From: JANPBY01 sp963851405
GTDB taxonomy: Bacteria > Actinomycetota > Actinomycetes > DATJPE01
Direction of reading: 5' to 3'
Length of the DNA stretch: 64,000 bases
NCBI GenBank assembly: GCA_963851405.1
Contig: CAWKPB010000006.1
Location: 124,001-188,000, forward strand
Made by a program: the position numbers and the translations under genes. Of the stretch, positions 41,782 to 50,022 are shown piece after piece. Every line of letters begins with the position of its first letter. The stretch's first letter is position 1. Under the pieces are notes generated by a model. That model had not been told where the DNA came from and searched no databases. It saw only the letters and a list, made by a program, of their open reading frames with translations.

Positions 41782-43210
41782 ATCAGAAGCCGGTTCGATC
41801 CGACCGCCGTCCAGCCGCTGCCTACCGCCGGCCGAAACCGGATGCTCCCCGGCGCGCGGCCTATGACACGTTGCGCGCCGTCCGCGTCGATGACGCCTAC
41901 GCCAACCTGGTGCTGCCGGGACTGCTGCGCGAGCGGGGAATCGCCGATCGGGATGCTGCCTTTGCCACTGAGTTGGCGTACGGCACCCTGCGCTGGTCGG
42001 GCACCTATGACTTGGTCGTCGCCCAGTGTGTCGACCGGCCCCTGGCGGATGTCGACCCCGAAGTGCTGGACGTCCTCCGGCTCGGCGTCCACCAACTGCT
42101 GGGGATGCGAGTTCCCACCCACGCAGCCGTCGGGGAGACCGTCGAACTGGCCCGCGCCGTGGTTGGCGACGGGCGCTCCCGCTTCGTCAACGCCGTACTT
42201 CGTCGGGTCGGTGCGCAAAGTCTGGATGAGTGGGTCGCGGTTCTCGTCGCCGAGGAAGCTTCCCCCATGGACAACTCGCCGTTGCGCACAGCCACCCGCG
42301 CTGGGTAGTGGACGCCTTCGCGGACGCGCTAGACGCGGAGTCCGACCGCCCATCGGAACTGTCCGCGCTCGAAGCTCTGCTCAGGGCCGACAACGTCCCG
42401 GCGCCAGTCACCCTCGCCGTACGTCCCGGTCGTGCACAGGTGGACGAGTTGATGGCCTTGGGAGCAGAACCAGGGCGATGGTCACCGTTTGCCGCGGTGC
42501 TTCCCAAGGGAGACCCCGCTGGCCTTGAACTGGTTCGCACTGGCGCAGTCGGTGTCCAGGACGAGGGCAGCCAGTTGGTCGCCCTAGCCTTCGCTGCGAC
42601 CCCGCTGGTTGGAGTTCAGGGTCCTGAGCGCTGGCTCGACCTGTGCGCCGGGCCGGGGGGCAAGGCAGCCCTGCTCGACGGATTATCAGCGCAGCGGGAC
42701 GCGACATTGGTGGCCAATGAACCGCATAGCCATCGGGCCGATCTCGTCCGTAGAGCGGTGAGCGCCGACGTCGACATCGTGGTCGGCGACGGCCGTCGGG
42801 GCCCGTGGGAAGTCGGGTCCTTCGATCGGGTCCTGGTTGATGCGCCCTGCTCCGGCCTCGGGGCGTTGCGCCGGCGCCCGGAAGCTCGGTGGCGTCGGCA
42901 ACGGGCAGATATCGATCAGCTGGTGGAGCTGCAACGCTCCCTGCTCCTCGCTGCTCTGGAGGCCGTACGCCCCGGAGGCGTCGTCGCGTACGTCACCTGC
43001 TCCCCGATGCTCGAGGAGTCGCGCCAGGTGGTCGATGGTGTCCTCGCCGAGCGTCCGGGGCTGGAGCGCCTCGACGCGCGTGAGCAGGTACGAGCAGTCG
43101 CGACCGCGGCGCACGAAGACCTACCTCTCGGGCAGGGGCCGGACGTGCAGCTGTGGCCGCATCTTCACGGGACCGACGCGATGTATCTGGCCCTGCTGCG
43201 TCGTCGATGA
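41778..43210 (+). pseudogene. rsmB: 16S rRNA cytosine-967 methyltransferase with a single-base frameshift
   Basis: Two frames together make one RsmB/Sun protein. The first (41778-42308) has the NusB-like RNA-binding domain (AAYDTLRAVRVDDAYANL, ATELAYGTLRWSGTYD, SRFVNAVLRRVG). The second continues from HGQLAVAHSHPRWVVDAF to the SAM domain (LDLCAGPGGKAALLDG, VLVDAPCSGLGALRRRP, AYVTCSPMLEESRQVV). The break is at a run of five C (42262-42266); one extra C gives a 477-residue protein of normal length. Either a base is missing from the sequence or the gene is damaged. The ATG/GTG start overlaps fmt. Confidence 0.88.
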
Positions 43211-43255
43211 GTGCGACGAGGGGTTTGATCGCGGATCGCTGCCCGGATCTCGGAG

Positions 43256-43261
43256 TAGGGT
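43256..43261 (+). promoter_or_regulatory. -10 box of a leaderless promoter
   Basis: TAGGGT, 6 nt before the GTG of the secreted hydrolase gene. No Shine-Dalgarno sequence. Confidence 0.48.
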
Positions 43262-43267
43262 CCGCCC

Positions 43268-45286
43268 GTGTCCAACCGGAATTCGCTTGTCGTCGCGTCT
43301 CTTGCGGCCGTGGGGTCGTTGGGATTTAGCCTCATCAATGTCCCGGTTGCGACGGCGGCGCCGGGCCAGACCTCCGAGGCAGCCCAAACGGTGTCGGCTA
43401 TTTCTAGTCAGGTGCGTGTGGCACAACTGACTCCGCCCGTAGTGTGGACGAAGTGCGGCCGCTCCATCCCAGCGCGCGCCAAGTGCGGCCATGTCAAGAC
43501 CCTTGCTGACCCATTGCGGCCCGCTTTGGGCAAGCAGCGCGTTGGCTTTGAGTTCTACCCTCGCAAGGACAAGTCAAGACCCTCAAGGGGGACGCTGGTC
43601 GCCCATGAAGGGGGCCCGGGGTATCCATCAACGGAATCGAGGGCCGACTACCTGGGCATGTTCGGGCCGCTCATGGACCGACGAGCCGTACTCCTCGTCG
43701 ACAAGCGCGGCACCGGAGCATCCGACGCCTTGGCCTGCAAACCGCTGCAGCGCGGCACGCTTCCATACGAAGACGCAGTGGGTGTCTGCGGAAAACGTCT
43801 GGGAGAGCGCGCCGACACCTATGGCACGGCGTATGCCGCGGATGACATGGCCGTCGTACTCGATGCCCTCGCGATCGACCAGATCGACCTGTACGGCGAT
43901 TCCTACGGCACCTTCTTCGCACAGACCTTCGCGGTGCGGCATCCGGATCGAGTCCGCACCCTGACCCTCGACGCGGCGTATCCGATTTCCGACCAGGACC
44001 CCTGGTACCGCGACACCAACCGCGCGATTTCCGATGCGGTCACGAGGGTGTGTGTGCGTGACCCCGCCTGCTCGGTCGAGCCGGGCGACGCACTCACCCG
44101 GCTGCGCGACCTCGGTGCTGAATTGCACGCCAATCCCGTCAAGGGCCAGGCGTACGACTCCGAGGGCGCTAAGAAGAGGGTGACGCTGAGCGGCGTCAAC
44201 CTCGCTTTGGTCACGGCGTATGCGACGTACGGCACGACCATCTACCGAGAGTTGGACGCGGCTGTTCGAGCCTACGAGGCGGGGATGCGCAAGCCGCTCA
44301 AGCGTTTGGTCGCGGAGAACATCACCGATGATCTCGACAATGGTTCGCCGTACTACTACAGCGCGGCCGAGTACATCGCCACCATCTGCAACGACTACCC
44401 AGCCTTGTGGGATCTCTCGCTGCCTCCTGGTCCGGCCCGCGAGCAGGAGTACCTGGACGCCCGCATGGCCTTGCGCCTGGCCGAGCCTGAAGCCTTCGAC
44501 CCGTTCCGGCGTGACGACTGGATCAACAGCGGTTGGGGTGAAGCGCGCACCTGCCTGCAATGGCCGTCCCCCACGGATCAGGTGTTGCCGGAGGCCCCGG
44601 GAACGACGTATCCGGATCTGCCCACTCTGGTGCTGTCTGGGGATCTTGATTCGGTCACCTCGCCCGAGGGTGGGCAGCTGGTGGCTGACCGATTCCCCGG
44701 GGCGTCCTTCGTGTCGGTGCCAAACGTGGGTCATGTGACCGCGTTGGGCGATCGGCAAGGCTGCGCCGAGGGCATCGTCAGGCGCTTCGTGCGCACCGGT
44801 GGAGTGGTCTCGGGCGCCGAGTGCGTGACCGTCGATTACCCGCCCGTGCGCACCGTTTCGGTGTTCGCGCGCACGATGGCCGAGTTGAAACCCGCCAAGC
44901 AGGGCGGCGCCGTCATCTCCTCGATGAACGATCGGCGCCTGGTGACGGCGGCGTTGCAGGTCGCCGGGGATCTGGCGCCGCGCTGGTGGAACAACTACAC
45001 CGGCGATGGAGTCGGACTGCGGGGGGGCACCTATTCCTACACGGGCAGCAACATCCTGCGTTTTCGGGTGAGCGACTACGCCTTTGTTCGCGATGTGGCG
45101 GCGGACGGCCGTGCAATCTGGGACCGCGATTCGGGCACGTACACCGTGGACTTCACGGTGGATGGGCCAGGGGGTCGGGACGGACGAATCAAGGCCACGT
45201 GGAATGACTACGACTTCAACGCCAAGGCCGTCGTGACGGGGAGCATCCACAACCGTCCGGTCAGGCTTCGCACGCCCGCCCCTTGA
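43268..45286 (+). CDS. Secreted alpha/beta hydrolase, TAP-like peptidase family
   Basis: A 672-residue exported protein. Residues 1-31 form a signal peptide (hydrophobic core around 7-27, cleavage after ATAA). The hydrolase fold begins near TLVAHEGGPGYPS (oxyanion region); the nucleophile is Ser in LYGDSYGTFFAQ, and Asp and His are in LVLSGDLDSVTSP and SVPNVGHVTALG. This is the tripeptidyl-aminopeptidase-like group common in actinomycetes. A C-terminal beta-rich domain (about 560-672) is extra. The substrate is unknown. GTG start with a leaderless-type promoter. Confidence 0.88.
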   Translation: MSNRNSLVVASLAAVGSLGFSLINVPVATAAPGQTSEAAQTVSAISSQVRVAQLTPPVVWTKCGRSIPARAKCGHVKTLADPLRPALGKQRVGFEFYPRKDKSRPSRGTLVAHEGGPGYPSTESRADYLGMFGPLMDRRAVLLVDKRGTGASDALACKPLQRGTLPYEDAVGVCGKRLGERADTYGTAYAADDMAVVLDALAIDQIDLYGDSYGTFFAQTFAVRHPDRVRTLTLDAAYPISDQDPWYRDTNRAISDAVTRVCVRDPACSVEPGDALTRLRDLGAELHANPVKGQAYDSEGAKKRVTLSGVNLALVTAYATYGTTIYRELDAAVRAYEAGMRKPLKRLVAENITDDLDNGSPYYYSAAEYIATICNDYPALWDLSLPPGPAREQEYLDARMALRLAEPEAFDPFRRDDWINSGWGEARTCLQWPSPTDQVLPEAPGTTYPDLPTLVLSGDLDSVTSPEGGQLVADRFPGASFVSVPNVGHVTALGDRQGCAEGIVRRFVRTGGVVSGAECVTVDYPPVRTVSVFARTMAELKPAKQGGAVISSMNDRRLVTAALQVAGDLAPRWWNNYTGDGVGLRGGTYSYTGSNILRFRVSDYAFVRDVAADGRAIWDRDSGTYTVDFTVDGPGGRDGRIKATWNDYDFNAKAVVTGSIHNRPVRLRTPAP

Positions 45287-45324
45287 GCGAAATCAGGTGC
45301 TCTCAGCCGACCGGCGCGCTCGGG

Positions 45325-45330
45325 TAGCGT
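45325..45330 (+). promoter_or_regulatory. -10 box of a leaderless rpe promoter
   Basis: TAGCGT followed by 6 nt and the rpe ATG, with no ribosome-binding site. Confidence 0.48.
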
Positions 45331-45336
45331 GCGGTC

Positions 45337-46056
45337 ATGGGCCTTCGGATCTCGCCGAGTGTGTTGTCGGCGGACTTTGCGCACTTGGCGGCGGAGGCCG
45401 AACGGGTGTCCGGCGCAGCCGACTGGCTCCATGTGGATGTCATGGACAACCACTTCGTGCCCAACCTGACCCTAGGGCTCCCAGTCGTGGAATCGCTCCT
45501 GGCGGTGACGAGTACGCCGGTCGACTGCCACCTGATGATTGACGACCCGGACCGGTGGGCACCGGGCTATGCCGAGGCTGGTGCCGGGTCGGTGACGTTC
45601 CACGTGGAGGCAGCCGCAGAGCCCGTACGTCTGGCGCGAACCTTGCGCTCAGCCGGCGCCAGGGCGGGGATGGCCGTCAAGCCCGGAACTCCCATCGAGC
45701 ACTACTCAGATCTCATCGGCGAGGTCGACATGGTGCTGGTGATGACCGTGGAGCCCGGCTTCGGTGGCCAGGCGTTCATGGCGACCATGTTGCCCAAGGT
45801 CCGACGGGCCAAGGAGTTGATCGCCGCATCCGGCGGGCAGGTTTGGCTGCAGGTCGACGGCGGCGTCAGCGAACGAACCATCGCAGCCTGCGCGGAGGCA
45901 GGTGCAGACACCTTCGTTGCAGGCTCTGCGGTGTATGGCGCTCAGGATGCGGCTGCGGCCTGCCACCGCCTGCGCGAACTGGCGGCGCAGGCACGGGCGG
46001 ATGCCGGTGATGGTCGACGTCTCGCGGACCAGACCACGGCCGACGTGGCAGACTGA
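45337..46056 (+). CDS. rpe: Ribulose-phosphate 3-epimerase
   Basis: A 239-residue TIM-barrel epimerase of the pentose phosphate pathway. Metal ligands and catalytic Asp are in WLHVDVMDNHFVPNLTLG, CHLMIDDPDRW, MTVEPGFGGQAFM and LQVDGGVSERT. The gene lies just before the rib operon, which uses ribulose 5-phosphate as the precursor of the riboflavin xylene ring; that link is only inferred from position. ATG start, leaderless-type promoter. Confidence 0.97.
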   Translation: MGLRISPSVLSADFAHLAAEAERVSGAADWLHVDVMDNHFVPNLTLGLPVVESLLAVTSTPVDCHLMIDDPDRWAPGYAEAGAGSVTFHVEAAAEPVRLARTLRSAGARAGMAVKPGTPIEHYSDLIGEVDMVLVMTVEPGFGGQAFMATMLPKVRRAKELIAASGGQVWLQVDGGVSERTIAACAEAGADTFVAGSAVYGAQDAAAACHRLRELAAQARADAGDGRRLADQTTADVAD

Positions 46057-46074
46057 CGGTCACAACGTTCAACT

Positions 46075-46203
46075 CGTGCGTCCCGGGGTCGGTGTAATTC
46101 CGAACCGGCGGTGACAGTCCGCGACCCGGCCGAAGCCATCGGCCGGTTGACCAGGTGGAACTCCTGGACCGACGGTGAAAGTCCGGATGGGAGGCGACGC
46201 GCG
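46075..46203 (+). ncRNA. FMN riboswitch (RFN element)
   Basis: The aptamer is complete: P1 pairs 46075-46082 with 46196-46203 (eight pairs including one G-U), and the conserved parts GGTGTAATTCCGAACCGGCGG, split around the P2/P3 junction, GTCCGCGACCC, and CGACGGTGAAAGTCCGGATGG-type segments appear in the expected order. Only the P2 and P5 arms vary. It sits upstream of ribD-ribE-ribBA-ribH, so FMN would turn the operon down. Confidence 0.95.
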
Positions 46204-46305
46204 GGCTTGTCCGGGAGGTGACCGATCGCGTCGCGCTCGCGGACAGCTTGCGATGCTCCCCCTGTACGGCTCCGGGCCGCTCGACCGAAGCGAGCCGAGG
46301 CGAGC
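46204..46305 (+). promoter_or_regulatory. Putative expression platform of the FMN riboswitch
   Basis: The ribD Shine-Dalgarno GAGG (46297-46300) is flanked by two GCGAGC copies (46290-46295 and 46300-46305). An upstream GCTCGC (46235-46240) can pair with either copy; using the second would bury the region next to the start codon, while the first leaves it open. This would suit translational control. No terminator with a U-tract is visible. The pairing scheme is a proposal. Confidence 0.4.
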
Positions 46306-47328
46306 ATGGCTACTGACACCGAGACCGCTGCGATGCGGCGTGCGCTCGAGTTGGCTGCGGCGGCGGACTTCACACCGAACCCCAATCCACGGGTTGCGTG
46401 CGTGCTGCTCGATGAAGCCGGCGCGCTCATCGCTGAGGCGGCCCATCGCGGGGCCGGCACTGCCCATGCCGAAGTTGCGGCTTTGGCGTTGGCGGGCGAG
46501 GCGGCGCGTGGTGCGACGGCCGTCGTCACGCTGGAGCCCTGTCATGGCGATGACCGACCGGGCCGCTGCGCGGAGGTCTTGCTTGCGGCCGGCATCGCCC
46601 GCGTCGTCTTTGGCCAGGTGGACCCCAATCCTCAGGTACGGGGCGGGGCCGATTACCTGGCGGGGGCGGGCGTCGAGGTCGAGGGCGGGCTCCTCGCGGA
46701 GGCCGCGCACGACCTCAATGCGTTCTGGTCGCTGGCCATGCGGCTGGGCCGCCCAGTAGTGACCTGGAAGATCGCTGTGTCCCTGGATGGCCGAGTCGCG
46801 GCGGCGGATGGGACCAGCCGATGGATCACCGGGGTGTCGGCGCGTCGTGATGTGCAGCGGTTGAGAGCCGAGTGCGACGCCATCATGGTGGGCACGGGGA
46901 CCGCCTTGGCCGACGATCCACACCTGACGTTGCGGGATGCCGACGACGTTCCGTTGCCACCCTCACGGCAGCCGGTACGCGTAGTCATGGGCCTGCGCGA
47001 AGTGCCGGATCACACTCACCTGCGGGACGGGTCCGCCCGCACCGTTCACCTTCAGACCCGAGATCCCCTCGCGGCGTTATCGGCGCTCGACAAGGAAGGG
47101 ATCCGCCACGTCTGGCTTGAGGGTGGACCACGCGTCGCGGCCGCCTTCGTGCGCGCGGGGGTGGTCGACGAGGTCATCACCTATGTCGCGCCACTGCTGC
47201 TCGGCTCCGGCCAGCCGGCCCTCGCCGACGCGGGAATCGGCACCTTGGCCGAGGGCCTGCGACTGAGGACGGTCGACGTGTCACAGATCGGCGATGACGT
47301 GCGGCTCACGATGTTCAGGAAGGACTGA
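46306..47328 (+). CDS. ribD: Riboflavin biosynthesis deaminase/reductase
   Basis: A 340-residue bifunctional enzyme: N-terminal pyrimidine deaminase (zinc ligands in HAEVAAL and EPC...C) and C-terminal reductase (WKIAVSLDGRVAAADGTSRW, VGTGTALADDPHLT, WLEGGPRVAAAF). The zinc loop usually reads PCxHxGRTPPC; here it is PCHGDDRPGRC, with the Cys spacing kept. Two nearby compensating indels (46555-46567) would restore RTGPC, so this loop may hold sequence errors like those in neighbouring genes. ATG start, controlled by the FMN riboswitch. Confidence 0.93.
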   Translation: MATDTETAAMRRALELAAAADFTPNPNPRVACVLLDEAGALIAEAAHRGAGTAHAEVAALALAGEAARGATAVVTLEPCHGDDRPGRCAEVLLAAGIARVVFGQVDPNPQVRGGADYLAGAGVEVEGGLLAEAAHDLNAFWSLAMRLGRPVVTWKIAVSLDGRVAAADGTSRWITGVSARRDVQRLRAECDAIMVGTGTALADDPHLTLRDADDVPLPPSRQPVRVVMGLREVPDHTHLRDGSARTVHLQTRDPLAALSALDKEGIRHVWLEGGPRVAAAFVRAGVVDEVITYVAPLLLGSGQPALADAGIGTLAEGLRLRTVDVSQIGDDVRLTMFRKD

Positions 47329-47329
47329 G

Positions 47330-47924
47330 ATGTTCACGGGAATCGTCGAGGAAGTCGGTTTCGTGGAATCGCTGGATACCTTGCCCGACGCGATACGTCT
47401 GGCGGTCCGCGGACCGATCGCGGCGAGTGACGCCGCACCCGGGGACTCGGTGGCTGTCAACGGCGTATGTCTCACCGCGGTCGAAGCATCGGGAGACCGC
47501 CTCACCTTTGACGTCATGAGGGAGACGCTGGAGCGATCGAGCCTCGGTCAGCTGACCAAGGGCCACGGGGTCAACCTGGAACGCGCGGTAACCGCGACCA
47601 CGCGGCTGGGGGGACATCTGGTTCAGGGGCATGTCGGACGGCTGCGCTGAGATCGTGAACCGGACGGTGAGCGATCACTGGGAGGTCGTGCGCATCGTGC
47701 TGGCCCCTGAGCTGCGGCGCTACGTCGTCGTCAAGGGATCCATCACCGTGGATGGGGTCTCTCTCACCGTGGCCGATCGCGGCCGGGACTGGTTCTCCGT
47801 CAGCTTGATTCCGACCACGCTTCAACGAACGACGTTGGGTCACAAGACCAAGGGGGATCTGGTCAATCTCGAGGTGGATGTCATCGCCAAGTACGTGGAA
47901 AGCCTGATGGAGGAGCGAGCATGA
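47330..47924 (+). pseudogene. ribE: Riboflavin synthase alpha chain with a single-base frameshift
   Basis: The protein dismutates two lumazines into riboflavin. The first frame (47330-47650) starts MFTGIVEEVGFVES and contains the N-terminal barrel with VNGVCLTAV and GGHLVQGHV; it then runs into a premature TGA. The second (to 47924) continues DGCAEIVNRTVSDHWEVV with KGSITVDGVSLTVADRG and ends normally. Removing one G at 47636-47637 (GTCGGACGG) restores HVDG, which is invariant in the family, and gives 197 residues. The stop overlaps ribBA. Damage or sequence error; the latter is likelier because riboflavin synthesis is essential. Confidence 0.9.
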
Positions 47925-49237
47925 CGCCGTACGCCGGGATCCCGTTGGATTCGGTCGACCTCGCCGTGGCCGCCATGGCCCGAGGCGAAGCCATTGTGGT
48001 CGTGGACGACGAGGACCGAGAGAACGAGGGTGATTTGATCTTTGCGGCCAGCAGGGCCACGCCCGCGTTGGTCGGCTTCATGATTCGTCACACCTCTGGA
48101 TATGTGTGTGTTCCGATGCAGGGACCGGACCTGGACCGACTCGGTTTGCCGCCCATGACGCTGATCAACGAAGACCGCAAGGGGACGGCCTTTGCCGTAA
48201 CAGTGGACGCCCGGGATGTGAAATCCACGGGCATCTCGGCCGAAGACCGAGCCCGAACCATCCGCGTGTTGAGCGACTCCGCGACCGAGCCCTACGACCT
48301 GACCAGACCTGGTCATGTCGTGCCGCTACGGGCGATGACCGGCGGCGTCCTTCGACGTCCCGGCCATACGGAGGCAGCGGTTGACCTGGCCCGCCTAGCC
48401 GGGATGACGCCCGCGGGGGTGTTGTGCGAATTGGTCAACGACGACGGCTCGATGATGCGTGCGGCGGACTGCCGGCGCTTTGCTGACGAGCACGGGCTGG
48501 TCATGATCTCGATCGCCGACCTGGTGGCGTTTCGTCGGCGCACGGAGTCCTTGGTTGAACGCGCGGCAGACACTGTCTTGCCCACCGCGCATGGTGAGTT
48601 CCGCGCCGTTGGGTACCGCAGCCATCTCGACGGCGTCGAGCATGTAGCCCTGGTCCGTGGCGATCTCGGCGATGGTGAGGACGTGCTCGTACGGGTGCAC
48701 TCAGAGTGCCTGACCGGGGACGTGTTTGGTTCCCTGCGCTGCGACTGCGGCGCCCAACTCGATGCCGCGCTCTCAGCGGTGGCCCAAGAGGGCCGGGGCG
48801 TCGTGCTGTACATGCGCGGACACGAAGGAAGAGGGATTGGACTGGTGCACAAACTTCGCGCGTACCAGCTCCAGGATCTCGGCAGTGACACGGTGGATGC
48901 CAACCTCCAGCAGGGTTTGCCGGCGGACGCCAGGGATTACGGGACGGGTGCGCAGGTGCTCGCCGAGTTGGGGGTTCGTTCCATGCGGTTGCTCACCAAC
49001 AACCCAGCCAAACGCGCGGGCCTGGAGGGCTACGGACTGACGGTGGTGGGCCGGGTTTCACTTCCGGTGACCGCCACCGAATACAACCGTCGCTATTTGC
49101 GCACCAAGCGGGATCGGATGGGACATGAACTGCCCGGACTAGGGGAAGCCGCCGAGGAAGAGCACCCGGCGCAACCCATCGACGAGCGGATGACCGAACA
49201 CGCTGATCCTCGCGAGCCCGGTTGGGCCGGACGATGA
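47921..49237 (+). CDS. ribBA: DHBP synthase / GTP cyclohydrolase II fusion
   Basis: A 438-residue bifunctional protein. The N-terminal domain makes dihydroxybutanone phosphate (VVDDEDRENEGDLIFAA, HTSGYVCVPM, GHTEAAVDLARLAG). The C-terminal GTP cyclohydrolase II domain has zinc cysteines in ECLTGDVFGSLRCDCGAQL and the GTP site in MRGHEGRGIGLVHKLRAYQL, followed by LLTNNPAKRAGLEGYG. ATG start overlapping ribE by 4 nt and stop overlapping ribH. A polar acidic tail closes the protein. Confidence 0.97.
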   Translation: MTPYAGIPLDSVDLAVAAMARGEAIVVVDDEDRENEGDLIFAASRATPALVGFMIRHTSGYVCVPMQGPDLDRLGLPPMTLINEDRKGTAFAVTVDARDVKSTGISAEDRARTIRVLSDSATEPYDLTRPGHVVPLRAMTGGVLRRPGHTEAAVDLARLAGMTPAGVLCELVNDDGSMMRAADCRRFADEHGLVMISIADLVAFRRRTESLVERAADTVLPTAHGEFRAVGYRSHLDGVEHVALVRGDLGDGEDVLVRVHSECLTGDVFGSLRCDCGAQLDAALSAVAQEGRGVVLYMRGHEGRGIGLVHKLRAYQLQDLGSDTVDANLQQGLPADARDYGTGAQVLAELGVRSMRLLTNNPAKRAGLEGYGLTVVGRVSLPVTATEYNRRYLRTKRDRMGHELPGLGEAAEEEHPAQPIDERMTEHADPREPGWAGR

Positions 49238-49740
49238 GTGGCGAGGGTGCGGCGCGGGTGCGGCTCGTGGGTGCCGAGACCGTGCGCGTCGGAATCGTCG
49301 CGGCCTGTTGGCACGAGGAGGTCATGTCCGGCCTGATCGCGGGGGCGGAGCGCGCTCTCGATGATGCGGGGGTTGTGGATTGGCGTCTGTTTCGGGTGCC
49401 TGGCGCCTTCGAACTGCCGGTCGTGGCGGGGGAACTGGCCCGAACGGTGATCGGAGCCGACGGGCCGCGGCCCCGGTTTGACGCCGTAGTGGCACTGGGC
49501 GTGGTCATCCGTGGCGGCACGCCCCACTTTGAGTACGTCTGCAGCGCGGCGACGCAAGGGCTGACCCGAGTCGCCCTGGACAGCGGTGTACCGGTGGGTT
49601 TCGGTCTGCTCACGTGCGACTTCGTGGACCAGGCGCGGATGCGGGCCGGGTTCCCCAATTCCGTCGAGGACAAGGGCCGCGAGGCCGCGGAAGCTGCCGT
49701 CGCGACGGCCGTGACCTTGCGGCAGATCCGCCAGCCGTAG
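49234..49740 (+). CDS. ribH: 6,7-dimethyl-8-ribityllumazine synthase
   Basis: A 168-residue subunit that condenses the pyrimidine and the dihydroxybutanone phosphate. Signatures: VPGAFELPVVAGEL, ALGVVIRGGTPHFEYVCSA (catalytic His in PHFEYV), VPVGFGLLTCD and EDKGREAAEAA. The ATG at 49234 overlaps the ribBA stop; ATG 12 nt upstream is less likely. The final TAG is also the first half of the hisE -10 box. Confidence 0.97.
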   Translation: MSGEGAARVRLVGAETVRVGIVAACWHEEVMSGLIAGAERALDDAGVVDWRLFRVPGAFELPVVAGELARTVIGADGPRPRFDAVVALGVVIRGGTPHFEYVCSAATQGLTRVALDSGVPVGFGLLTCDFVDQARMRAGFPNSVEDKGREAAEAAVATAVTLRQIRQP

Positions 49741-49743
49741 GCT
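49738..49743 (+). promoter_or_regulatory. -10 box of a leaderless hisE promoter
   Basis: TAGGCT overlaps the ribH stop codon and lies 8 nt before the hisE ATG. This would uncouple hisEG from the FMN-controlled rib operon. Confidence 0.45.
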
Positions 49744-49751
49744 GACCGGCC

Positions 49752-50015
49752 ATGAAGACCTTCGAGCAGTTGTACTCCGAGCTCATCGCTATCGAGGCAG
49801 TCCGCCCTCAGGGTTCGGTCACCATCGGACTGCTTGAAGGCGGTGTCCACACGATCGGCAAGAAGGTGGTCGAGGAGGCCGCCGAGGTCTGGATGGCTGC
49901 CGAGCACGAGGGCCCGGACCGAGCCGCTGATGAGATCGCACAACTGCTCTACCACGTCCAGGTCATGATGGTCGCCCTCGGTTTGACCCTCGACGATGTC
50001 TACAAGCGGCTGTGA
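49752..50015 (+). CDS. hisE: Phosphoribosyl-ATP pyrophosphohydrolase
   Basis: An 87-residue MazG-like all-helical enzyme, second step of histidine synthesis. The metal-binding helix is GKKVVEEAAEVWMAAEHEG, then DRAADEIAQLLYHVQVMMVA. In the window's first 4.6 kb hisI encodes the next enzyme as a separate protein. It is followed 8 nt later by hisG. ATG start without a ribosome-binding site. Confidence 0.97.
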   Translation: MKTFEQLYSELIAIEAVRPQGSVTIGLLEGGVHTIGKKVVEEAAEVWMAAEHEGPDRAADEIAQLLYHVQVMMVALGLTLDDVYKRL

Positions 50016-50022
50016 TTCGTCG

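Noticed and set aside
42255..42275. Programmed minus-one frameshift in rsmB
   Set aside because: The C-run permits slippage, but there is no consensus heptamer in phase, no downstream pseudoknot that I can fold, and RsmB is not known for recoding. Two other indels nearby favour error.
43628..45250. Long open frame opposite the secreted hydrolase (540 codons, minus strand)
   Set aside because: It is the mirror of a well-supported gene; high third-position GC opens antisense frames. No family motif appears in it.
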